Below, one piece after another: positions 26,755 to 35,601 of a stretch of 64,000 bases of DNA (position 1 is its first letter; the number at the start of each line of letters is the position of its first letter). The notes beneath the pieces are model-generated. The model saw only the letters and a program-made list of their open reading frames with translations. It ran no database searches and was not told the origin of the DNA. Made by a program: the position numbers and the translations under genes. Where the stretch lies: positions 3,658,001 through 3,722,000 of the forward strand of contig NZ_JAKNTK010000001.1 in NCBI RefSeq assembly GCF_022440805.1, given 5' to 3'. The DNA comes from Holdemania massiliensis (lineage in GTDB: Bacteria > Bacillota_I > Bacilli_A > Erysipelotrichales > Erysipelotrichaceae).

Positions 26755-27402
26755 TTATAGATCTTTTAAACGATTTTTAATCAGCTCAAAGATCGCTGCC
26801 GGATGATCTAATTTCAAACATTCATGAAATGGCTGTGGTGTGCTTATACCCCATTGTGCCAAGACAAACTGAATTCCCGCCTGCTCGGCACATTGCTGAT
26901 CGACAGGCTGATCGCCGATATAGAGCATTTCTTCCTTCCTGCATCCCGCCTTCTGCTGACATAAAAGCAGCGAATCGGGTGCTGGCTTAGGATGGGAAAC
27001 TTGATCGGAAGTCACTACAAAATCAAACAAATCATAAGCTTCTTTCAGCTGCAGCTGAGCCTCTCTGATTGTTTTCTGGGTTCGTGAAGTATTGATTCCC
27101 AGCCGAATGCCTCTGGCTTTCAGTTGAAATAAGACCTGATTGATTTCCGGGAAAGCGTGGAAATGATCGGCAATGGAAGAACCGTTCAGGCAGAATTCAA
27201 AGAAAGAAGCTTGATGCTGGGGCAGGATATTCAGCATTCTGAAATTCACTTCATCAGGATTGCCATGACAAGGAACAAATTCTACTCGATCCTTGCGCGG
27301 ACGGTCCGGATACAAACGGTGATAGCCGTCATAAAACAGGTCAATCATTGCCCGGCTGTCCACCAAAGTTCCGTCACAGTCCCAAATCATCGTCTGGATC
27401 AT
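26755..27402 (-). CDS. HAD family phosphatase (phosphoglycolate phosphatase-like)
   Basis: A 215-residue HAD hydrolase of the Gph/PgmB-like subfamily: motif I WDCDGTLVDS with both Asp, a helical cap, motif II NTSRT, the Lys of motif III in SHPKPAPDSLLL, and motif IV YIGDQPVD. It removes phosphate from an unknown small metabolite. The ATG at 27402 follows AAGGGAG and overlaps the end of the MATE gene by four bases, so the two are translationally coupled. Confidence 0.88.
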   Translation of the reverse strand: MIQTMIWDCDGTLVDSRAMIDLFYDGYHRLYPDRPRKDRVEFVPCHGNPDEVNFRMLNILPQHQASFFEFCLNGSSIADHFHAFPEINQVLFQLKARGIRLGINTSRTQKTIREAQLQLKEAYDLFDFVVTSDQVSHPKPAPDSLLLCQQKAGCRKEEMLYIGDQPVDQQCAEQAGIQFVLAQWGISTPQPFHECLKLDHPAAIFELIKNRLKDL

Positions 27403-28805
27403 CGTGGACTCCCTTCCGGCTGAACGGTTACCTGATGAACCCAGTGTCCCTGATGAATTCGCCAGTTCCCGACGAAGGCTTTGATCACATCGTCGCAGCG
27501 CAGGATAAAGAAAACAAGGAATAACGGAATTCCAGCCTGCTGGCAGCACCACCAGCCTAACGGAATACAGAACGTCCATAAGTAAAACACGTCATTGAAG
27601 AAAACAAACCGGGCGTCACCGCCTCCGCGCAGGATGCCCACATTGTTGACAAAGCCCATACAGCGGAAAATTTCGATGAATCCGCCGACAATCATGATCT
27701 GAATCAGCACGGAAAACGTTTCCGGCGTGATGTTGTAGATCTTCGGCATCAGCGGAATGATCGCCAGAATAAACAGACAAGCCACAGTCCCGCTGAGCGC
27801 GCCGATGTGCTGAAGCAGACGAATCGGCCGATCCAGTTCATCCCGTTTTCCTTCTCCGATCAAATTTCCGACAACGACGGCGGCCGCCGCGGCAATGCCC
27901 TGGGAAAGAGCACAGGAAATCTGAGCTACAACATTGAAAATCGCATAGGCCGTGGCAAACGCAAAAACCATGTGTCCGGAGATCATGGTCAGCACAGAGC
28001 TGCCCAGCACCCAGGTCAGCTCGTTGGCCACCACCGGCGCACAGTTTTTGACAAATGAAGGCCACAGCGCTTTCTGCGAATGAAACAAACTGCTTAAACG
28101 AAAACGAATCTTTTTCTCAAACCAAGCCAGATACACAACCAGAATCAGACATTCCAGAATCCGCGCCAGAATATTTGCCAGGGCGCTGCCCACAACCCCC
28201 AGGGCTGGAACTGCCCAGCAGCCAAACACCAATATCCGGTTAAACAATACGCTTGCGGCAATGGATACCAGCGAGGCTCCCATGGCGACATTGACATCCC
28301 CGACTGCGCGCAGCGTATTGCCGATGACCGTCGTAATCCCAAAAAACAGATACGACAGACTAACGATGCGCAGATACTGTGTTCCGGTTTCGATCACCGC
28401 TGGATTGTTGGACAGCAGCGTCATGACCTGATGGGGAAATACAGCGGCAATTCCAATCAAAATCACCGCCGTCCCCAGCATGATCCGAAACGTATAGCCG
28501 ATGACAGACCGGATGGCTTCGCGATCCTGTTTTCCCCAGTATTGGGCGATCAGCACATTCGCTCCGCCGGTCGTTCCAAACAAAGTCAGCTGAAAGATGA
28601 AGAACAGCTGACTGGCTTGAGAAACGGCTGTCAGCTGCGTTTCTCCCAACGCGCCGACCATCATCGTGTCTACCATGTTGATGCCGACGGAAATGATCGT
28701 CTGCAGCGCTACTGGTATCGCCATCAGCAGGATTGCTTTTAACAGAACGCGCTGCTGAGGGATGAGAAAAAGCACGTTCCCGTGCTTCCTCTCCGCTTTA
28801 TTCAT
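27399..28805 (-). CDS. MATE family efflux protein
   Basis: A 468-residue MATE transporter with about 12 membrane helices; NTLRAVGDVNVAMG and GILRGGGDARFV are the equivalent loops in the two halves. Its ATG overlaps the last codons of the SIS gene and lacks a ribosome binding site. A terminator-like hairpin (28767-28787) lies within codons 8-13, so the true start may be further in, for example the Met before AIPVALQ (residue 29). It is not closely related to the MATE gene at 1298. Confidence 0.85.
   Translation of the reverse strand: MNKAERKHGNVLFLIPQQRVLLKAILLMAIPVALQTIISVGINMVDTMMVGALGETQLTAVSQASQLFFIFQLTLFGTTGGANVLIAQYWGKQDREAIRSVIGYTFRIMLGTAVILIGIAAVFPHQVMTLLSNNPAVIETGTQYLRIVSLSYLFFGITTVIGNTLRAVGDVNVAMGASLVSIAASVLFNRILVFGCWAVPALGVVGSALANILARILECLILVVYLAWFEKKIRFRLSSLFHSQKALWPSFVKNCAPVVANELTWVLGSSVLTMISGHMVFAFATAYAIFNVVAQISCALSQGIAAAAAVVVGNLIGEGKRDELDRPIRLLQHIGALSGTVACLFILAIIPLMPKIYNITPETFSVLIQIMIVGGFIEIFRCMGFVNNVGILRGGGDARFVFFNDVFYLWTFCIPLGWWCCQQAGIPLFLVFFILRCDDVIKAFVGNWRIHQGHWVHQVTVQPEGSPR
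28767..28787 (-). terminator. Terminator-like hairpin after the SIS gene, inside the annotated MATE start
   Basis: On the minus strand AAGCACG-GGAA-CGTGCTT followed by TTTCTC, 11 bp after the SIS stop codon. It would end the PTS operon transcript. Confidence 0.75.
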
Positions 28806-29874
28806 CGTGGGTATTGAAATACTTCATTTCCGGGAGCGGATCCTGGGTTTTGATATCCTTCAATTCAATGCCGTAGTCCACTGCCAGCCGGTAAGCCAGA
28901 ATTTCTACAACTGGTGCATATTCCAGGCAGGCAAAATCTTTGGATGCTGGTGTGAAGCCGAGATCGTCCTCATCAATCGGATTGGCGCCGATCACATAGG
29001 CATGACCGACATCATTTTTCATATATTGAGCAATGCCCATCGCGAGTGGATTATCCTTGCCGCCGTCGTTAAGAACGATGACCGCGTGCCGTTTTGTAAA
29101 GCCCATGGTCGGACCGTGCAGACCATCATCCATCTCATAACCGACGCACATGAAGCGTTTGGCAATTTCCAGAATTTTGAGTGCGCCTTCCAAGGCCACA
29201 CCATACAAACTGCCTGGACCATACAGAACAAACGCATCGACATCCATCAGCGCTTCCTTGTTGTGGTCAAACCAGGTCAGCGTACGGTCGCAGATTTCCT
29301 TATGATCCTTCGTCACGGCCAGCGCATCTTCAATGTAAGCGGCAGCTTCTGCATCACTGACAACGCCGCGAGCCTGTCCGAGCGCGACGCCCATCAACAT
29401 TTCCGTTAAAATACTTGCACAGTATCCGATCGTCCGCATGCCGTATTCTTCATAACCGCAGCCCATGTCGATATGCACATCGGCAGCCTGAGCCAGCGGA
29501 GTCGTCGGTGCTTCTGTGATAGCCGCGGTCAGACAGCCCAGCGCCTTGACTTTCTTTAGCGCCTTCTGGGTCAGAGTTGAAGTCCCGGATTGGGAAACAA
29601 AGACATACAGTGCTTTGGGATTGTAAACTGTTTTAGCTAAAAATTCATTCGGAATCATCGTGCTGGTTGACAGCTGACTTGCTTTTTCAACAAAGCGGTA
29701 AGCGGTAACTGAACACGTATTGCTTGTGCCGGAGCCGACAAATAGGATTTCATTCAGATCATCCAGACGATCCTTCACCGCTTCCAACAGCGGCGCAAAC
29801 GTGGCTTCGCGATGCTCGACAATGCTTTCAATCACTGCCGGGACGCGGTAGATGCAGTCCAGTAAAGTAACCAT
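28798..29874 (-). CDS. SIS-domain sugar-phosphate isomerase/deglycase, gfr/frlB-like
   Basis: A 358-residue protein with two SIS domains and no glutaminase domain, like the C-terminal half of GlmS. Visible: ILFVGSGTSNTC and VSQSGTSTLT (first SIS), VLYGPGSLYGVALEGALK and DGLHGPTMGF (second SIS). In PTS operons of this layout, such proteins cleave fructoselysine- or glucoselysine-6-phosphate into glucose-6-phosphate and lysine (FrlB/GfrE/GfrF). The sugar-amine substrate is an inference from context. AAGGAGGAAAAGAA precedes the ATG. It is the last PTS operon gene before a terminator hairpin. Confidence 0.82.
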   Translation of the reverse strand: MVTLLDCIYRVPAVIESIVEHREATFAPLLEAVKDRLDDLNEILFVGSGTSNTCSVTAYRFVEKASQLSTSTMIPNEFLAKTVYNPKALYVFVSQSGTSTLTQKALKKVKALGCLTAAITEAPTTPLAQAADVHIDMGCGYEEYGMRTIGYCASILTEMLMGVALGQARGVVSDAEAAAYIEDALAVTKDHKEICDRTLTWFDHNKEALMDVDAFVLYGPGSLYGVALEGALKILEIAKRFMCVGYEMDDGLHGPTMGFTKRHAVIVLNDGGKDNPLAMGIAQYMKNDVGHAYVIGANPIDEDDLGFTPASKDFACLEYAPVVEILAYRLAVDYGIELKDIKTQDPLPEMKYFNTHDE

Positions 29875-29904
29875 TTCTTTTCCTCCTTCAAATGGGCAGA
29901 ATCC

Positions 29905-29932
29905 GATCAGGCAGAGAAAACCCTGCCTGATC
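29905..29932 (-). other. Intercistronic stem-loop between PTS IID and SIS genes
   Basis: GATCAGGCAG and CTGCCTGATC form a perfect 10-bp stem with an 8-nt loop. No T tract follows on the minus strand, so it probably protects or processes the mRNA and does not end it. Confidence 0.65.
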
Positions 29933-29987
29933 CTGTTTCTTCTTTCTTTTATTGTAGCGTTTTATTGGTTGAACCGATATCCTCGGT

Positions 29988-30809
29988 TTAGAAAATTCCA
30001 ATCCAGATGCCCAGGATCGCGAAGATCATCAGACCGAAGATTAAAATCGTTGGATTCACTTTATTTTTCAATAGTTTAAAACAGAATAAGGTCAGAAGCA
30101 GTGGAAGCAGGTTCGGGAAAATCGTATCCAGCATCGCCTGAATCGACTGTTCAGCACCATTCATTTCAAATACAAAGCCGATATTGCAGGAAACCATCGT
30201 CGCCGTCATCGCGCCAACGGTCATCAGACCGACGGTACTTGCCGCCTTTGTAATCGTACCCATAATCCCATTCTCAGCGGCATCGCTCATAAACTTCGCG
30301 CCTAAGCTATAACCAACAAATGGACCGATATAACGAACAAATGTTGCCGGGATGTTATAGACTAACAAGAAGATGATCGGTCCTAAAATACTTCCATTAA
30401 CAGCAAAGCTTAAGCCGATACCCATAGCGATAACGCGCAGTGTACTCTGGAAAATTGAATCGCCGATCCCCGCAAACGGGCCCATCAGAGAAGACTTGAC
30501 CGCGGAAATCGAAGATTTATCGAAATTCGGATCTTCGGCTCCCTGTTTTTCCATGGAAGCCGCCAATCCCGTGATGAAACCGGAAACGCTTGGCGTCGTG
30601 TTGAACAGTTCCCAATGCCGCTTGTAGCCTTCAATCCGGTCTTCCTTGTCCGGATAGTATTTGTTGATAACCGGGATCATCGTATACAAGAAGGCTAGGG
30701 CTTGCATTTTTTCCCAACAATATGGAGCACTCATAGTGCAGGATCGCATAGCGATCTGACGACACATCTTATTTTCTTCTTCAGTTAAATTGAATTTTTC
30801 CTTAATCAT
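29988..30809 (-). CDS. PTS system, mannose/fructose family IID component
   Basis: A 273-residue integral membrane subunit with the IID hallmarks: AMRSCTMSAPYCWEKMQALAF near the start, GLAASMEKQGAEDPNFD, and SSLMGPFAGIGDSIFQ. With IIC it forms the sugar channel. The ATG follows AGGAGGAATTATTCA and overlaps the end of the IIC gene by eight bases. The longer upstream frame is not needed. Confidence 0.93.
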   Translation of the reverse strand: MIKEKFNLTEEENKMCRQIAMRSCTMSAPYCWEKMQALAFLYTMIPVINKYYPDKEDRIEGYKRHWELFNTTPSVSGFITGLAASMEKQGAEDPNFDKSSISAVKSSLMGPFAGIGDSIFQSTLRVIAMGIGLSFAVNGSILGPIIFLLVYNIPATFVRYIGPFVGYSLGAKFMSDAAENGIMGTITKAASTVGLMTVGAMTATMVSCNIGFVFEMNGAEQSIQAMLDTIFPNLLPLLLTLFCFKLLKNKVNPTILIFGLMIFAILGIWIGIF

Positions 30810-31575
30810 TGAATAATTCCTCCTCTTCTTCCACGGCACTCGTTGATTTACCGTTGTGATTTTGTTCCACAAAGAGAATAATAACGTACAGAATTCCTAA
30901 AATAGCAACCGCCATTAAAGGTAAACCCAAATAGGATGAAAGAATGAATCCAACGAAGAAGTAAACCGCGAGTTTCTTCGTCCACATCATCTTTAACAAT
31001 AGCGCAAATCCAACGGCTCCCAGCATACCTGCTGCAACGCCCATACCATCCAATAATACGGTTGGCAAAACGGCGATGAAACTTTCAACAGCTGTGGATC
31101 CCAAGGCAATCGCGCAGGCGCATACGACGCCACGCGGAATGAATGTCGTTAAAGATACTAACGGCATGATTCTTTCCAACGTTTTATAATCGCCTTTTTC
31201 TACCCATTTATCAATTGCAGGGCTCCAGAGAGATCGTAGTGCTGTAAATGGGACAAACATCATCTGACAGAGCATTGAAGCTGGAATGGCTAAAGCGAAA
31301 GCAGTTTCTACGCCTTGACCTAAAATGATCGCGTAGGCAGTTCCCACTGCAGTTCCGGCAACTGCATCCGGCGGTACCGTACCGCCAATAGCCATGACGC
31401 CCATGAACACTAATTCCAGGCTAGCTCCAACTACGATACCGGTTGTAATGTCCCCTAATACGATACCGATGACTGTACCTACAATCAACGGTCTGGTTGT
31501 CATAGGATAAGAAAACCACGTTTCTACGAAATCGCAGAAAATGACTGCTAATCCTACTAACAAAGCTTGTGTCAT
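30802..31575 (-). CDS. PTS system, mannose/fructose family IIC component
   Basis: A 257-residue membrane subunit with seven or eight helices; PLIVGTVIGIVLGDITTGI and GASLELVFMGVMAIGGTVPPDA are typical of the mannose-family IIC. GAGGAGGAAACAATT precedes the ATG, 14 bp after the IIB stop. It carries the sugar specificity together with IID. Confidence 0.93.
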   Translation of the reverse strand: MTQALLVGLAVIFCDFVETWFSYPMTTRPLIVGTVIGIVLGDITTGIVVGASLELVFMGVMAIGGTVPPDAVAGTAVGTAYAIILGQGVETAFALAIPASMLCQMMFVPFTALRSLWSPAIDKWVEKGDYKTLERIMPLVSLTTFIPRGVVCACAIALGSTAVESFIAVLPTVLLDGMGVAAGMLGAVGFALLLKMMWTKKLAVYFFVGFILSSYLGLPLMAVAILGILYVIILFVEQNHNGKSTSAVEEEEELFND

Positions 31576-31589
31576 AATTGTTTCCTCCT

Positions 31590-32060
31590 CTAAATTAATT
31601 TACTGACATCTGTTTTTGATTCGCTAGGAACCATTCGCAATTCAACGTAAACCAGAGAGTTTAGTTCTCTGAGTGCCGTTAAATCGTCATCGTTCATATG
31701 GACGTTGGCCGCCACCTGTCTGCTTCCCTCCTTTTTCTTGACTCCTCCGATGTTGACACTTTTTATTTGGCCTCCTGTTGCCTTAACGAGTTCCAAGGCG
31801 TCCTGAACCGTTCTGACAATCAGGAAAATCCGGGTTTTCTTCGTGCGCGGATCATTCAGCAGCACCGCCGCATCCTTCACCGTTTTGATCGCCAGCTTCA
31901 CCCCGGCCGGTTTGGCCATTTTGAACGCCAGCTTGCTCATCTCGTTGGTCGCCGCTTCGTCATTGGCAATCAAAATCGCATCAGGGGCAACTTGATTGAC
32001 CCAGGTCACCGCGACCTGTCCATGAAGCATCCGATCATCGACTCGGCACAGCTCTACCAT
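31590..32060 (-). CDS. PTS system, mannose/fructose family IIB component
   Basis: A 156-residue cytoplasmic phosphocarrier. The phosphorylated His is in RVDDRMLHGQVAVTW (His14). It takes phosphate from IIA and gives it to the incoming sugar. It overlaps the IIA gene by seven bases, showing tight coupling. Confidence 0.93.
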   Translation of the reverse strand: MVELCRVDDRMLHGQVAVTWVNQVAPDAILIANDEAATNEMSKLAFKMAKPAGVKLAIKTVKDAAVLLNDPRTKKTRIFLIVRTVQDALELVKATGGQIKSVNIGGVKKKEGSRQVAANVHMNDDDLTALRELNSLVYVELRMVPSESKTDVSKLI

Positions 32061-32488
32061 AAAACATCATCCTCCATTCCCTTCTCAATTTGTTCCACCG
32101 CCTGCTTGTGCGACAACACGGTAATCGTGTTTTTAGCCGACTGCACGGCGTTTTCCACCAATTCCATGGTTTCGATGTCCTGAACGTTCAAGTGACATTC
32201 CAGAATCATCGACAACGTCACGCCGCCAACCAGATACACATTTGGATATCGGCATAACTCTGTCAGCTGATTGTGAACACTGCCGCCATGGATATCGCAG
32301 AAAATAATGAAGTCGCAGGCGGGTTCTGCTGCAACCTGCCGCTCAATCTGACGGGCAATTTCCGTCGGGGATTCATAATGATCCAATCCCAGAGCCTGAA
32401 TTTCTTCACAATCCCCCATGATCATCCGGGCGGCGCTGAGCACCCCTTCAGCCATGGATCCATGAGAAGCCAAAATTATCTTTCTCAC
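32054..32488 (-). CDS. PTS system, mannose/fructose family IIA component
   Basis: A 144-residue cytoplasmic IIA: ILASHGSMAEGV with the active His9, and FIIFCDIHGGSVHNQL. First gene of the PTS operon, read from a sigma-54 promoter. The GTG start follows GGGAGGACAGCCC. Confidence 0.92.
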   Translation of the reverse strand: MRKIILASHGSMAEGVLSAARMIMGDCEEIQALGLDHYESPTEIARQIERQVAAEPACDFIIFCDIHGGSVHNQLTELCRYPNVYLVGGVTLSMILECHLNVQDIETMELVENAVQSAKNTITVLSHKQAVEQIEKGMEDDVLW

Positions 32489-32522
32489 GGGCTGTCCTCC
32501 CTTCTCTACTTACGCTCAAATA

Positions 32523-32541
32523 TAAGCAATTAGTATGCCAA
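32523..32541 (-). promoter_or_regulatory. Sigma-54 (-24/-12) promoter of the PTS operon
   Basis: On the minus strand TTGGCATACTAATTGCTTA: GG and GC are exactly 12 bases apart, as in the TGGCAC-N5-TTGC consensus. It lies 35 bp before the IIA ribosome binding site. A CCATTT/AAATGG inverted repeat (32547-32565) abuts it; activator sites were not identified. Confidence 0.88.
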
Positions 32542-32577
32542 TTCACCCATTTTTTTAACAAATGGCTCTTAAGTATA

Positions 32578-32619
32578 GAAAAAAAGCTGAAATTCAAGAA
32601 ATTTTTCTGAAATTTCAGC
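32578..32619 (-). terminator. Terminator of the sigma-54 activator gene
   Basis: On the minus strand GCTGAAATT pairs with AATTTCAGC, followed by seven or more T. It separates the regulator transcript from the PTS operon. Confidence 0.85.
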
Positions 32620-32644
32620 CTCAGTTCTGACCTGACAGACCTTT

Positions 32645-35440
32645 CTATTCAAAGTATCCTGTTTCATCTTCGACACTATTTTCTTCTTTTTCGACACTGC
32701 CGAGGGTGATGTATTCATATAAATAGCCAATTTCCGATAAAGGAATCGACACATTATAAATCCGTTCCACCTCGGCAAAACTTTTGCGGATCACCGCGAT
32801 GAAATCCTGGTGATCCCGCTGCAGCTGTTCCAGCTTGTCGTAGGGCGCCACTGTCTTGTTAATAATCAGCCGTTCGATCAGACAGCTGATATGCAGATAC
32901 AATCCGACCTTGACATTGCTTGTAATCCGCAGACCCAGCTGCGCTTCAATCGAGCGGATGATTGTTTCAACATTGCCCAGGATGATTTCCGGATTGAGAA
33001 TCGTCAGATAGTTCAGCAGATTTTCCATCGGAAAGTTGCGCAGCAGATTGTCATTGAATTGTTGGATTTCTTCCTCATTCAGCAGGCCGTTGAGCAGCTC
33101 CGAGATCTTTTCAATGTTTTTCTGTTCGATTAGCTCCTCCAGCGAGATAAATTCCACACCTTTGATCTTCGGATCCATCGTGCCGACGACAAACAGAATA
33201 TTGTATTTATCAAAGACCGGAGCCTGGGAACCCATCGTTTCTATGCTGTCATATTCATAGGAAAGCACTGGAATATTCTGATTTGGCGGCAAACTTTTCT
33301 CCAGCAGCTTTTTGATTTTCTCCGCCGTGCCGAAGCCGCTTTGACAAATTGAGAGAATCGCATTGGGGCGCTGACGGTTGCGCACGATCAGATACCGATG
33401 CTGATTGCGGTTGGCGGCTTCCTCCAGGATCGTTTCAATTCCTTCGCCTTCCATGATCATGCAGCCGATATCCAGAGCCAGCTTAGTCGTGACGTTATTG
33501 ATGATCCCGATGTCGATGTTTTTAAGATTTTCTGTGTACTTGTAGATTTCCTCCAGCGATCCCATATCCACCATCAGAAGCACTTCCTTGCACCCTTCCA
33601 GATGCTTCAAATAATTGGAGACCTTGCGGATGATGACATCCACACCGCATTCAATCGGCATGTCGATTGCGTCAAAGATCTTGCGCCGCAGCAGCTGATT
33701 GGCCACCTCGGCAATACTGCTGGCAATATTGAAGCCATGCGCGATGATCAGCACTGGGATCTGCGAGGTTTCCATCTCGCGGTTGAAATACATCATGTAG
33801 ATCAGCAGATCGAGATAGCCGATCCCTTCCAGTTTGATGTTCAGGCTGTCCTGAATCAGCCGGGCGACATTGCGGATCGCCGTGGCATTGATCGGAAACA
33901 GATGCTGAATGGATTCAATGCAGTCCTGAATTTCCTTATGGTATTTCTTATCCAGCGGCAGGCAGGAGGCATTGTGACTGGCAAAATCCAGAATGAAGCG
34001 CGTCATCGTCACTACCTCGGAATTGCTCAGTTTTTCCAGATTGTATTTCTGCGCTGTAATCCGATAGATATTCTCAACCAGACTGGCCGTCAGATCATCC
34101 TTCGGTGTTTTCCCCGCGGGATTGTTGAAAAACAGATAATCCGTATAGCCTTCTAACAGAATATAGGCTTTTTCGATAAATTCCGGCATCGGCAGAGGAG
34201 TTAAATACTGATCAATCAGTCCTTTGTTGAACGTGTACAGCATCGTATCAAAATATTTCTGCTTCATCATCTGCCGGGTGTCGATGATCTTGCCGTCGTC
34301 ATATTCCATCAATTCACCGTTTGCGGTTCCACTTTGCAGCAGAAAGCTGGGCAGATCATACAGATGCAGTTCAACCGGATCGGCAGCCGGATCGCGCAAA
34401 TAGGCTTTGGCTACACTGGCGCGGATGGTGTTGACCAGTTCTCCAACATTGCCGGGATAGGCATGATTGACCAGGGTTTGATAGGCCAGTTCGCTGAACA
34501 CCACCTGCCGGGTGATCTTGGCGCTTTCCGTCGTTACAATTTCATGCACAAGCTCGCGTTTTTCCTGCAGAGAACGGTCGATCAGCGACGGTACCTGAAC
34601 CACAATCGGAATGCGTCTTAACAAGGTTTTCAACAGAACCTTCTGCGGATCTTCCGTCGTGGCGAAAATCAGCCGCACCTGCGCGGAATGCCAGGTTTCG
34701 TTATCGCCCACCATGTGATAGATGCCTTTGTCCATAAACAGAAAGATTTTTTCCTGACATTCCGGCTTGAGCGCATGGATTTCATCGAGAAACAGGACTC
34801 CGCCGTCCGCCAGTGCCAGCAAGCCGGCCTTGTCTTTCTCAGCTCCAGTGTAGGAGCCTTTTTTATAGCCGAACAAATTGGTCAGAAACAGTTCAGGATT
34901 GTTGGCATATTCAGCGCAGTTGACCGTCACGAAATTGCCCTTTTTGCCAATGATTCCTTTTTCCACACTGTACTCATAAGTCAGCTGGGCGATGTAGCTT
35001 TTGCCGGTTCCCGTCTGTCCCTGCAAAAGTATCGGCAGACCGATGCCGGGATAGGTGATCGCAGCTTTGCATTGTTCTACGCATTGTTTCAGACTTTCCT
35101 GATGTCCGACCAGCTTGCGGAAAGAAACAATTTTCTCTTTCCGGGCCGCACCGTCTTTCATTAATTCCTCGACCGAATCATAAACCGATTTCAGATCTTC
35201 CGCCTTCATCCGCTCACACAGTTCAGCTTTGCTCAAAAAATAAACAGGACGTGTATTGATCTTAATTACCAATCCCTCGTTGTGTGCTTCATTGAGATAT
35301 TGTGAAATAAGATTGCGGCTGAGTCCGAAGTGTTCCGCTAGGCTCTGAGCACTCAAATCAGACAGATCATTCCAGGCAAAATGGCGGGTAGTCTCCCCCA
35401 ATGCATCCAGAATTTTTTTCTTTGCCGGACTTTCCATCAT
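32645..35440 (-). CDS. LevR-type sigma-54 activator with PTS regulation domains
   Basis: A 931-residue regulator. Order: N-terminal winged helix (about 1-70, LAEHFGLSRNLISQYL); AAA+ domain with Walker A GQTGTGKS, the sigma-54 contact loop GSYTGA (GAFTGA variant) and Walker B GGVLFLDEIH; first PRD (about 455-550); EIIA-Man-like domain with the His of IIAHGFNIAS; EIIB-Gat-like domain with the Cys of SICQSGFGTA; and a C-terminal PRD with LYLHISCLIERL. It should switch on the sigma-54 PTS promoter when sugar flow changes its phosphorylation. Ribosome binding site AAAGGAGGGGG precedes an ATGATG. Confidence 0.93.
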   Translation of the reverse strand: MMESPAKKKILDALGETTRHFAWNDLSDLSAQSLAEHFGLSRNLISQYLNEAHNEGLVIKINTRPVYFLSKAELCERMKAEDLKSVYDSVEELMKDGAARKEKIVSFRKLVGHQESLKQCVEQCKAAITYPGIGLPILLQGQTGTGKSYIAQLTYEYSVEKGIIGKKGNFVTVNCAEYANNPELFLTNLFGYKKGSYTGAEKDKAGLLALADGGVLFLDEIHALKPECQEKIFLFMDKGIYHMVGDNETWHSAQVRLIFATTEDPQKVLLKTLLRRIPIVVQVPSLIDRSLQEKRELVHEIVTTESAKITRQVVFSELAYQTLVNHAYPGNVGELVNTIRASVAKAYLRDPAADPVELHLYDLPSFLLQSGTANGELMEYDDGKIIDTRQMMKQKYFDTMLYTFNKGLIDQYLTPLPMPEFIEKAYILLEGYTDYLFFNNPAGKTPKDDLTASLVENIYRITAQKYNLEKLSNSEVVTMTRFILDFASHNASCLPLDKKYHKEIQDCIESIQHLFPINATAIRNVARLIQDSLNIKLEGIGYLDLLIYMMYFNREMETSQIPVLIIAHGFNIASSIAEVANQLLRRKIFDAIDMPIECGVDVIIRKVSNYLKHLEGCKEVLLMVDMGSLEEIYKYTENLKNIDIGIINNVTTKLALDIGCMIMEGEGIETILEEAANRNQHRYLIVRNRQRPNAILSICQSGFGTAEKIKKLLEKSLPPNQNIPVLSYEYDSIETMGSQAPVFDKYNILFVVGTMDPKIKGVEFISLEELIEQKNIEKISELLNGLLNEEEIQQFNDNLLRNFPMENLLNYLTILNPEIILGNVETIIRSIEAQLGLRITSNVKVGLYLHISCLIERLIINKTVAPYDKLEQLQRDHQDFIAVIRKSFAEVERIYNVSIPLSEIGYLYEYITLGSVEKEENSVEDETGYFE

Positions 35441-35550
35441 TTCCCCCTCCTTTGATTTTTTCTTTTTAATTCGTGTGCAAAAAGATTACAATTTAAGAAT
35501 AGGTTCGGAATTCGACTTTGTCAATCAAACGTGAATTAATTTTGTGAGCG

Positions 35551-35579
35551 CTGTCATCGGTGCCGGGTTGTGCTACAAT
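35551..35579 (+). promoter_or_regulatory. Likely rpoN promoter
   Basis: CTGTCA (35551-35556), 17 nt, TACAAT (35574-35579). The -35 matches four of six consensus bases. Confidence 0.55.
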
Positions 35580-35601
35580 AAAACAAAAGGAGGCCGACCG
35601 C

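Noticed and set aside
33398..34156. 252-residue plus-strand frame inside the LevR-type gene
   Set aside because: Antisense shadow of PRD and EIIA coding sequence.
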